A stretch of 64,000 nucleotides of DNA, taken from the NCBI RefSeq assembly GCF_041381155.1, contig NC_091146.1, positions 62,001 to 126,000 of the forward strand. The letters run 5' to 3'. Below, one piece after another: positions 46,858 to 56,929 of the stretch. The translations under genes were made by a program, and so were the position numbers. Source of the stretch: Argopecten irradians (Eukaryota; Mollusca; Bivalvia; Pectinida; Pectinidae). Below the pieces are notes generated by a model. That model had not been told where the DNA came from. It did not search any database and was given only the letters and a program-made list of their open reading frames with translations. Within the stretch, counting starts at the first letter, position 1. Each line of letters starts with the position of its first letter.

Positions 46858-49800
46858 GAAGATTATATCAGGGGTGAGCGGCAGCACGCCACCTACCACA
46901 CTGACACAGGGACATGATGACAAATGACATGGAAATGACAGCACAGAAGACTATATCAGGGGTGAGCGGCAGCACGCCACCTACCACACTGACACAGGGA
47001 CATAGAAATGACAACACATACAGAAGACTATAATCAGGGGTGAGCGGCAGTACTCCACCTACCACACTGACACAGGGACATGGAAATGACAACACATACA
47101 GAAGACTATATCAGGGGTGAGCGGCAGCACGCCACCTACCACACTGACACAGGGACATGGAAATGACAACACATACAGAAGACTATATCAGGGGTGAGCG
47201 GCAGCACGCCACCTACCACACTGACACAGGGACATGGAAATGACAACACATACAGAAGACTATATCAGGGGTGAGCGGCAGCACGCCACCTACCACACTG
47301 ACACAGGGACATAGAAATGACAACACATACAGAAGACTATATCAGGGGTGAGCGGCAGCACGCCACCTACCACACTGACACAGGGACATGGAAATGACAA
47401 CACATACAGAAGACTATATCAGGGGTGAGCGGCAGCACGCCACCTACCACACTGACACAGGGACATGGAAATGACAACACATACAGAAGACTATATCAGG
47501 GGTGAGCGGCAGCACGCCACCTACCACACTGACACAGGGACATGGAAATGACAACACATACAGAAGACTATATCAGGGGTGAGCGGCAGCACGCCACCTA
47601 CCACACTGACACAGGGACATGGAAATGACAACACATACAGAAGACTATATCAGGGGTGAGCGGCAGCACGCCACCTACCACACTGACACAGGGACATGGA
47701 AATGACAACACATACAGAAGACTATATCAGGGGTGAGCGGCAGCACGCCACCTACCACACTGACACAGGGACATGGAAATGACAACACATACAGAAGACT
47801 ATATCAGGGGTGAGCGGCAGCACGCCACCTACCACACTGACACAGGGACATGGAAATGACAACACATACAGAAGACTATCAGGGGTGAGCGGCAGCACGC
47901 CACCTACCACACTGACACAGGGACATAGAAATGACAACTCATACAGAAGACTATATCAGGGGTGAGCGGCAGCACGCCACCTACCACACTGACACAGGGA
48001 CATGATGACAAATGACATGGAAATGACAGCACAGAAGACTATATCAGGGGTGAGCGGCAGCACGCCACCTACCACACTGACACAGGGACATAGAAATGAC
48101 AACACATACAGAAGACTATATCAGGGGTGAGCGGCAGTACTCCACCTACCACACTGACACAGGGACATGGAAATGACAAACACATACAGAAGACTATATC
48201 AGGGGTGAGCGGCAGCACGCCACCTACCACACTGACACAGGGACATGATGACAAATGACATGGAAATGACAGCACAGAAGACTATATCAGGGGTGAGCGG
48301 CAGCACGCCACCTACCACACTGACACAGGGACATAGAAATGACAACACATACAGAAGACTATATCAGGGGTGAGCGGCAGTACTCCACCTACCACACTGA
48401 CACAGGGACATGGAAATGACAACACATACAGAAGACTATATCAGGGGTGAGCGGCAGCACGCCACCTACCACACTGACACAGGGACATAGAAATGACAAC
48501 ACATACAGAAGACTATATCAGGGGTGAGCGGCAGTACTCCACCTACCACACTGACACAGGGACATGGAAATGACAACACATACAGAAGACTATATCAGGG
48601 GTGAGCGGCAGCACGCCACCTACCACACTGACACAGGGACATAGAAATGACAACACATACAGAAGACTATATCAGGGGTGAGCGGCAGCACGCCACCTAC
48701 CACACTGACACAGGGACATAGAAATGACAACACATACAGAAGACTATATCAGGGGTGAGCGGCAGCACGCCACCTACCACACTGACACAGGGACATGGAA
48801 ATGACAACACATACAGAAGACTATATCAGGGGTGAGCGGCAGCACGCCACCTACCACACTGACACAGGGACATGGAAATGACAACACATACAGAAGACTA
48901 TATCAGGGGTGAGCGGCAGCACGCCACCTACCACACTGACACAGGGACATGGAAATGACAACACATACTGAAGACTATATCAGGGGTGAGCGGCAGCACG
49001 CCACCTACCACACTGACACAGGGACATGGAAATGACAACACATACAGAAGACTATATCAGGGGTGAGCGGCAGCACGCCACCTACCACACTGACACAGGG
49101 ACATGGAAATGACAACACATACAGAAGACTATATCAGGGGTGAGCGGCAGCACGCCACCTACCACACTGACACAGGGACATGGAAATGACAACACATACA
49201 GAAGACTATATCAGGGGTGAGCGGCAGCACGCCACCTACCACACTGACACAGGGACATGGAAATGACAACACATACAGAAGACTATCAGGGGTGAGCGGC
49301 AGCACGCCACCTACCACACTGACACAGGGACATAGAAATGACAACACATACAGAAGACTATATCAGGGGTGAGCGGCAGCACGCCACCTACCACACTGAC
49401 ACAGGGACATGGAAATGACAACACATACTGAAGACTATATCAGGGGTGAGCGGCAGCACACCACCTACCACACTGACACAAGGACATGGAAATGACAACA
49501 CATACAGAAGACTATCAGGGGTGAGCGGCAGCACGCCACCTACCACACTGACACAGGGACATGGAAATGACAACACATACAGAAGACTATATCAGGGGTG
49601 AGCGCGGCAGCACGCCACCTACCACACTGACACAGGGACATGGAAATGACAACACATACAGAAGACTATCAGGGGTGAGCGGCAGCACGCCACCTACCAC
49701 ACTGACACAGGGACATAGAAATGACAACACATACAGAAGACTATATCAGGGGTGAGCGGCAGCACGCCACCTACCACACTGACACAGGGACATAGAAATG

Positions 49801-49930
49801 ACAACACATACAGAAGACTATATCAGGGGTGAGCGGCAGCACGCCACCTACCACACTGACACAGGGACATGGAGATGACAGCACAGAAGACTATATCAGG
49901 GGTGAGCGGCAGCACGCCACCTACCACTCT
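46858..49930 (+). repeat. 77-bp satellite, about 40 copies with higher-order pattern
   Basis: Unit: actatatcaggggtgagcgg, cagcacgccacctaccacac, tgacacagggacatggaaat, gacaacacatacagaag. Most copies are identical. Variants (ggacatagaaatg, cggcagtactccacc, and a longer unit with acatgatgacaaatgacatg) recur together at about 46.91-47.10, 47.99-48.18 and 48.24-48.42 kb, a higher-order block. The array ends within a few bases of the transposase stop codon. The first and last units are degraded. Confidence 0.95.
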
Positions 49931-52346
49931 ATTTACTGTTCATTGTTATCACTATCTTCAGCTTCATTGTTGTCTACAGGCAAATCCTGCATTAAGCGTT
50001 CCACTGTATTAGTGACAGTATTTAAAAGCCTAGCTGTGTCAAAGGAGAAAGGTGTAGGCAGCACCTTTACAGATATTTCCCTTTTCTGTTGAATCCATGC
50101 TTTGTTTTTCTGAAGATATTTCACGACAGTCGACACATAATCTTCATCACTTTTTACTTTATGAGTTGTTCTGATATGTTTGAATTCAGTCATGTGATCA
50201 AAGTTATCAATGACTTGCTGAACAACTGGTGCTGCTTTGGTAAGATTTACAATGGCATGTTCTGTTTTATTTGCTCCCAAAGACTTGATCAGAGACTTAA
50301 GGAATTTAACTTGGTTTTCCTTCTCTAGGTCCGCTGCTTTGTTTCGACCAACTCCACCAAAGGGATTGACAAATGATGCAGCTCGCACTTTTAATGCGAG
50401 TTGTGGAGATAGTGTGTGTTCTGTCTTCATGATGTAGTCAATTAATTCAGTTAGGTACTTTGATAGGACGGAGTGGCTGTAGAAGAAAGGGATCATGTGC
50501 TTCAAAATACAGTTCAGGCGAAAAATATCTCCTTCATGCACAATATCCTTAAACTGTATGATGACAAAATACCACTGAAGGTAGTTGTACATGTAATCCT
50601 GAAGTTGGTCCTGTGGTACCGCTACTTTTTCAAAAAGAACACGCATTGGGGGATTAATGAGTTGGAGAGAGCAAGGTCGTTCAAGAGATGACAAGGGGAT
50701 CTTGATGACCATGTCTTTTCCATCTACAGTTAGTGGGACTGTTGCTGCACCTTCTTTAATGTTTGCTGTTATTGAGCAGGACACTCCCATACCAACTGTC
50801 ACTTTAATGGGGACCTTTTTTGAAACTCTTTCCTGCAAAAAGAAATGCAAACTGACCTATAGTAATTAAAAGCATTTTCCGTTATTTATAGTGAATACTG
50901 GCATAGTACAATTCATGATGAAAACATTTAAATTGGCTTTTTCTCAAACTCTTTGATATTGCTTTCTCAAGTTGTTTAAATTAATTAATACTACCTAAGA
51001 GCCAAGTCAAGACAATACTTCAATGGAACAGTTTTCTTTTTATATTACAAAATCACAGGCAGGAGTCTTCCACTGTATACTATAGTGAGTCATAATATAT
51101 GAGAGGGTATCTTCCTGTGACAGTTCCCTGTGTAAGAAATTGACAACAGAAATACTATTTTCTATGGCTGCTTTTCTCTTACAAGACATTTAAAAGAATC
51201 ACACACCTTTTCTGGAAATCCAATTAGTAGCTCATCCAGAATTTCATCCATTATTAGATGAAACACACGCTGCTTCTCTGTTAGCACTGAATTGGGCAAT
51301 GTCTCCTGTATACTTGGATGGCATGGGGCATCTTTGACATCTTGCATCTTGAAGTGCTTAAAGATAAATGCCAAAAAGTAAGCCTTCCCACATGTTAAAG
51401 AAAAATCTTCATGGGCCTGGAAAACACAAACACATTTACATGATAGCAGTAAGTTAGGGGACAGAGATTTAGGTCAAATATCAAACATAGGTCACAGTAA
51501 TTTACTTTTGGTAAACCTATACATTAACCTATGACCAACAAAATAAGTACATATGTGTATGAAAGATCCAGACAGAATAAACATACCATACAAGAAAATG
51601 TAAATACTCAAAAGCTCTTTGTACTGTTTAATTTTAATCTATGACAGAAATTAAGATTAATATGAAATAAATATTTACATTTCACTAATTTTAATTGCAT
51701 CTTAGGGATAATTAATTAAAGATATACCTCAATATCTTAAGATTTATCTATAAACATAAAGAGTTGGAAATGTACAAGTATATTAAAACAATTACATTTA
51801 CCTTAAACCTGGATTTGACATTTCCATTCACATTAATCCTTTTGATGTGGTGCTTAATGTGTGCCATTGTTCCAATCTCTCTGCCTTTCTTTGAAAAGTA
51901 CAGTCTCTTATACATCTTCTAAAAATTAAAATATCCTGATTTAGCTACATTTGAATTATTTTAAATAAATAGGCTTATTTTACAAAATCAAAAATATCTG
52001 TAATGCTGAAAATACTCATAAAAGCAAAGTCTGAATGCCAAAATCACTTTTTTACCTCAAGAAAGTCCTGAATTGTATGGAACATCTCGATGATGACTGG
52101 ATATAGCACATCAAATCTCTCAGTCCGAGTGTGTGCACCATCTCGCAATGCCTTAGCCCCTTCCAGACGTACTCTTGTCAGTTGGTCACCTCCGAATGGT
52201 ACATACATGTCTTCAAGATCACCAGCTGTTGTATAAGAACATTCAATTCAATAATCATTAACATTAATTACTGTCTATATTAGTAATGGTTACAGCCTCT
52301 ACTTATTTATGTGATTGATTTCTCGATATCCTTACTAACTTGATGA

Positions 52347-52575
52347 ATGTTTGGGTTCTGGGTTTTATTAGTTTAAAATCCTATTAACAGCCAGGTATCG
52401 TGTAAGGACATGCCAGATTTGTTGGTGGAGGAAAGCCGGAGTTCCTGGAAAACCACTGACCAGCGGTCAGTACCTGGTAACTGCCCAACTTGGGATTCGA
52501 ACTCTCGACCCAGAGGTGGAGGGCATGTGGTAATATGTCAAGACATCTTAAACGGGGCAGCGGTGGCCGTTAAAG
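52347..52575 (-). mobile_element. tRNA-derived SINE in transposase intron
   Basis: Read on the minus strand there is a tRNA-like head (ggccaccgctgcc-type A-box region) and a B box agagttcgaatccc (from gggattcgaactct), followed by ggtactgaccgctgg, ctccaccaacaaatctggc and ctggctgttaatagg. It is a different SINE family from the copies at 54976 and 55715. Not a functional tRNA gene: no cloverleaf was found. Confidence 0.65.
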
Positions 52576-53287
52576 TACACAAATTAACATGACATAATGT
52601 ACATTCTATGGATGAGCATTAAATGCTCTACTTGCATCATGGTATTACATTTAATGCAAATCTATATAATTTATCATTTGACAGATGTTAATAAATGTAT
52701 GAGTACAAATCTATATATTTACCTCTGCCTGCTTTTGTATACCACTGACCCAGTTGTTGAGTTGCATCTTCCATAATGTGAATGCAATCAGCATAGGAGG
52801 CCTCATTATGAAGAGATACCGGTAGGATATGAATGTTGGAAGCCTTTGCCATCTCATCTTGCAACTCATGTGGAATATGGTCAGGCAGAACACTTTTCAT
52901 CCATGAGAAACCATTCAAACCACAGAGTATTCTTCCCAATATAATTTTCAAACTGCTTCTGTATTGTGTTTGGTCCATCTGGCTGGGAAGGAAGACTTCA
53001 GCTGGTATCTTATCAATGACAGGTTTCTTTGGTGACAAATCCTTCGTTAAAACTCTGTCCATAGTGAAGTCTGTTGCAAAGAAGTGGTAGTCCTTGTTTT
53101 GACTGTCCATACGCATGTCATTTGTTGTCACACGAATATCTAAATTGTCACCATTAAATTTCCCATCTCTACCCTCAGAAATATCCTTGACAATGCGATC
53201 CTCCGCTTCCTCTCCAAATCCGCTGATGATGTCTCTTTTCGAGCTTTCAGTTAAAGTTAAATGTATGTCATTTAGCTTTGTCAGGAG

Positions 53288-54601
53288 CTGAAAAAAATAT
53301 AATATATATATATATTAAGCATCTGGTTAATTTTCATGCACAAATAATTGTATATCAAATTACATACAGTTTAGAAAATTAATATTAAAATGTTTAACAT
53401 AAAATCCAACCACCAACATATAATAATTATATTGGCAGATACACATGTATATTAGAAATGTTAAATATAGACAAGCATGTAAAGGTTTTCATAGTAAAGA
53501 GCTTGTTTTTGTTTAATTCATATCATTTCAAGATGAAAAGTAATCAGTTTACATTTAATTTTTGCTTATATTTATTAATCATGTACGTATGTATAATCCA
53601 TCAATTAAAAAGATAAATGTCATATCTGAATTTGTTCAAATCTTAAAAGCACAATGTTTGAAACATAAAATTCAAATTCAACTGAAAATAACATAATCAT
53701 CTGAAAGTGTTCTCTGCATTTTGAAGTGGTGTTTAGCTTTCAATACATAAATGTTGAATTTATACTTTTATGAAATGGCCAGATACATGAAAGCAATGAT
53801 TTTACTGCGAGAGTAAAACCAAAGCAAGGTGTTCTGAATTTCTCTTTTGAGTTTACAAGTGCATACAGTTGATAAAAAAGAAATAACATGAAGATAACAC
53901 TCAAAGTTCAAAATATAACAACTTAACAAGACAGTGATTTTTATTTTATTTTCCAAATGTTTACTGTTGATGATTTAGAGCAACCTCAAAAATACTGCTT
54001 TTTGAATAATATAAGATGTATTTGGATGTAGATGAAACAAATCTCATTCCTTTAGAGTATATACCTTCAGTCTGAATACACTTAATTTTAAGACTAAATT
54101 TAGGTTTTCATGCCTAACAAAATCACTGTTAAAGGAAAACTGTACCTGAACAGTTATAGAGAACTATAGAAGAATTTGTGCCTTTTGTTCATAATAATTA
54201 AACAAAAAATTGACCACTTAAATACCAGCACAGATTTCTAGTGTTCTCACCATGTAATTTTTTAATGCTAAAAAGCAATAACTCAAAATTGAAATAAACA
54301 ATGTTGAAACAGCATGCAATGTTGATTATACTTTGTTAGAGGCATGGTGCCTCATGGCCAGGCATGTATATATTCTCTGTATTGCAGAGTTTTGATTATA
54401 TCTGAAATAGATGTCAATATAAACAAGCAAATTGAAATAATGTTTTGAACGGTTTGATTTGTAAAAAAAAGAAAAATATTGCAAATAACTATTATACATT
54501 TACACTGTTATATGATACTACTCATAAGCATACAGCCATATAGTTTCTTTATGACTTTACTAATTCATGTGAAATGAAAGACAATGAAAAGGGTTTCTAA
54601 C
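53288..54601. other. Large AT-rich intron of the DUF6589 gene
   Basis: A linking exon was expected here, because family members carry an additional segment between the exon 1 and exon 2 regions. None was recognised on the minus strand. Confidence 0.45.
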
Positions 54602-54975
54602 CTGCTATGCATCATCATTCCATACATTGTGGCAATAGTTGCTTTCTTAGATGTTGCTGTCACCTTTTCCCCCACGGCAGTATTCAATACATTCAGTATT
54701 TGTGGACATTCCTTGCTCATTTCCAGTATAAGCAAGGTCAAACACATTTTCGTTTGCCAAAAACCTTGCAGATTTGTTGTATGTAACACTTTTCCTGGGT
54801 CCTGACAGTTTCTTCAATTCTTTATCAATTTCGGAAATTTTGTCACAGCTTGCGAGAACGTCATCGGCAGAGGATTCCGACACGCTGGAAGACGCAGATA
54901 ACGACTTCTCCTTTATTTTTGAATAGTCGTGATCACCCAAAGGAACATGTACACTACTAGTACTAGTGTCGGTGG

Positions 54976-55184
54976 TTTGTTTGTTTGTTTGTTTGATTTA
55001 TTAACGTCCTATTAACAGCTATGGTCATGTAAGGACGGCCTCCCATGTATGCGTAGTGTTGCGTGTATGTTGTGCGAGGTGCGTGTTTTGGGAGACTGCG
55101 GTATATTCGTGTTGAGTCTTCTTGTATAGTGGAACTTTTGCCCTTTTTATAGTGCTATATCACTGAAGCATGCTGCCGAAGACA
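54976..55184 (-). mobile_element. SINE inserted in transposase exon 1
   Basis: Minus orientation, with tail tttgtttgtttgtttg at the left and the body ending gcatgctgccgaagaca (5'-truncated). A perfect 12-base target duplication tagtgtcggtgg lies at 54964-54975 and 55185-55196, the hallmark of target-primed reverse transcription. The coding frame reads straight through once the insertion is disregarded (VSTDT then STSSVHV), so the exon was open when hit. Confidence 0.95.
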
Positions 55185-55675
55185 TAGTGTCGGTGGATAC
55201 ATTAGATTCATGACCAAAGTTTATTGTTCTCCTGCTCTTCTTTGGCTTATCGCTAATTCGCAAGTTTTGTAATTTCTCTTCTGAGTCACGAATCATTGAG
55301 TTCAATACAGAAGGAGGTGTTTTTGCACCACGTTTAACTCTGCCAGAATCAGACTCGAAAGAACTAGCCTTGATATTTTCCATGTTACTCCAACATGTAG
55401 TCAGCATTCCTTCCCATTTACACAAAAAATTCAAACATGGATCGCACATATTCACATGTTTCACGTTGTCTTCGGAAATGCATGTCCCTAAAAACTTCTC
55501 TAACTTGTCACAAATGTCTTCAGATTTGCATTTTTGGTTCAATAAATTGTATAGGCGCTTTGTTGTGCTAGAGCACATCAAACACAAAGGTATTGCTTTT
55601 TTTGGTGTTGATTTCATGGGCGCAGCCATTTTGGAATATGACGTACACACCACGTGAACATACCACGTGCCCCTC

Positions 55676-56239
55676 CATGCATGCACTCGAGGTGATATAT
55701 TTCCGAAGATTCACTGCTGCCCCTATTGCATGATCGTAAAAGGCGACTAAATTTAGGATCTTATCTTTTCTCTTCTTCCTAACTGACTTTATCTTTCCTA
55801 ATGCCTCCCTTGGCACCGCCTCACTTTTGGCCTTGAGTTGAGCGTTCGCCCCTGTGAGGAAGGCTCTGGGTTCTGTCCCCTGGCCGAGACACATCAAAGT
55901 CTTTAAAAGTGGTAGTTTCTGCTCCTGCTTAGCATACAGGGAGTGGGACGACTGGTTCGCCCGTTGTCAGTATAATGTGACCGGGTGGGGTGTGTTGCTT
56001 GGTGTCTTCGGCGGCATGCTTCAGTGATATAGCACTATAAAAAGGGCAATAGTTCCACTATACAAGAAGACACAACATGAATATACCGCAGTCTCCCAAA
56101 ACACGCACCTCGCACAACATACACGCAACACACCACATACATGGGAGGCCGTCCTTACATGACTATAGCTGTTAATAGGACGTTAATTAATCAAACAAAC
56201 AAACAAATCACGGAAATTACTCCGAGATGTCGCGATTGC
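55676..56239 (-). repeat. Right terminal inverted repeat, split by a SINE
   Basis: Inner half 55676-55714 and outer half 56208-56239 together mirror 40053-40121. See the element entry. Confidence 0.7.
55715..56207 (+). mobile_element. Full-length tRNA-type SINE inserted in the right terminal repeat
   Basis: Starts tgctgcccctattgcatgat. It has a tRNA-like promoter region (gagttgagcgttcgcc; gggttctgtcccc as B box), a body ending aggacgttaattaat and an (aaac)n tail. Short duplicated flank tcac at 55711-55714 and 56208-56211. On either side lie adjoining halves of the element's right terminal inverted repeat, which is how the split was recognised. Confidence 0.85.
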
Positions 56240-56509
56240 TCTAGGACAAGTAGCGATTTATAGGATTTACCTCTATTTCCCCTATTGGGCCCCGCCCCTC
56301 CTGCCCCGGGGGGGGGGGACAGAGCCAAAAAATTTATACAAGTTCTGTTCCCCCTCCCCCAAGGATGTTTGTGGCCAAATTTGGTTACAATCCGTGCAGA
56401 ACTCTATGACTAGTAGCGATTTAAAGGAAATGTTGACGGACGGACGGACGGACGACGGACGCCGCGCCATGACATAAGCTCACCGGCCCTTCGGGCCAGG
56501 TGGAGCTAA
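56240..56509 (+). mobile_element. Pearl/Helitron-like element, right-end fragment
   Basis: Begins inside a core unit (aggacaagtagcgatttata) and contains one full core, the (gacg)n microsatellite and the terminal hairpin with CTAA. No left end, so it is a fragment joined directly to the RecQ/DUF6589 element's right terminus. Confidence 0.8.
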
Positions 56510-56619
56510 AAAAAAATTGCAGGTCATAGCACATCAAACTAGTAAGAAATGTATGTCTGTATTATGATGACGTTTTATTATCCCCTCCATTTGTATAATT
56601 GTTTTTGTATTTATTGCAG

Positions 56620-56928
56620 TTATCCAATGTACAAGGCCAGAAATCAGTTAGCAGTGATTGATTACATGATGCACAAAGACAGGCCTCAAGCTGTTGACAA
56701 AAAAGGAGAAAAAATGTAAATATGTAAAATATGTAAATTAAAATGTTTAGTTGAAGAGAGAAAATGTTGTTTATAGTTAGAAGGAGGATGGCATGTGTAC
56801 CAATGTGATATAATTTTATACATAAATTTGATTGATGATAGTGTATGTATTGAATGTTTTCTTCTATGCTGCAGGTATGCTCGTAAGTACTCCAAGAGGA
56901 ACAACAATTGGAGTGCTGTACCTGTAAA
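56620..56928 (+). pseudogene. Two orphan exons, probably of a THAP/transposase-like gene
   Basis: Exon 56620-56715 (acceptor ttattgcag, donor gtaaat) encodes YPMYKARNQLAVIDYMMHKD and RPQAVDKKGEKM. Exon from 56875 (acceptor gctgcag) continues in phase with YARKYSKRNNNWSAVPVK. The pattern LA-DY...H..RP followed by a W...PVK segment resembles C-terminal exons of large transposase-like proteins of invertebrates that I recall as THAP-bearing; this is memory, not a search. The coding similarity stops at about 56928, where gypsy gag sequence begins. Confidence 0.4.
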
Positions 56929-56929
56929 G

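Larger units (their letters stand above)
49933..55629 (-). pseudogene. DUF6589-type transposase of the AcademH-like element, six exons, inactivated
   Basis: Exons: 54602-55629, 52733-53287, 52056-52225, 51802-51918, 51207-51416, 49933-50832; splice sites are good and phases agree from the second exon on. Exon 1 starts MAAPMKSTPKKAIP in aaaATGGCTGCG and encodes a Cys-rich N-terminal finger (CLMC ... CDPC). Exon 2 carries GDNLDIRVTTNDMR and FTMDRV, exon 3 FGGDQLTRVRLEGA, and exon 6 HEGDIFRLN, FGGVGRN and GANKTEHAI, all DUF6589 hallmarks; GDNLD, GDQL and EGD could supply the acidic catalytic residues (inference). A SINE (54976-55184) interrupts exon 1, a frameshift lies near 54720 (before SKECPQILNVLNTAVGEK), and the exon 1-2 phase does not fit, so an exon may be missing. 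The last codon abuts the 77-bp satellite. Nuclear role in transposition inferred. Confidence 0.8.
40053..56239. mobile_element. ~16-kb RecQ + DUF6589 DNA transposon (AcademH-like)
   Basis: The left end (40053-40121: gcccaatcggatcc, ctcggagaaatttccgg, atcttcggaaatataacacc) is mirrored at the right end: 56239 back to 56212 gives GCAATCGCGACATCTCGGAG then TAATTTCC, and across a SINE insertion 55714 back to 55676 gives ATCTTCGGAAATATATCACC. The inverted repeats thus exceed 60 bases. Putative 3-base target duplication TCT (40050-40052, 56240-56242). Inside are a RecQ-like helicase gene (+), a DUF6589-type gene (-) and a 77-bp satellite between their 3' ends. Helicase-encoding Academ elements (AcademH lineage) are the best-fitting known group; that match, and DUF6589 as the transposase, is inference from family knowledge. 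Confidence 0.65.

Noticed and set aside
46868-49755. Cys-rich repeated ORFs on both strands
   Set aside because: Produced by the 77-bp satellite; no start context, no domain.
46858-49930. CRISPR-like array
   Set aside because: Units are contiguous with no unique spacers, and the setting is eukaryotic.
52490-52530. tRNA gene on the minus strand (B box present)
   Set aside because: No cloverleaf can be drawn and the sequence continues into a dispersed SINE body.
40050-56242. Firm 3-base target duplication TCT for the RecQ/DUF6589 element
   Set aside because: Kept only as tentative: three bases match by chance often, and the right flank starts in the middle of a Pearl core that the left flank does not share, so a later rearrangement at one end is possible.
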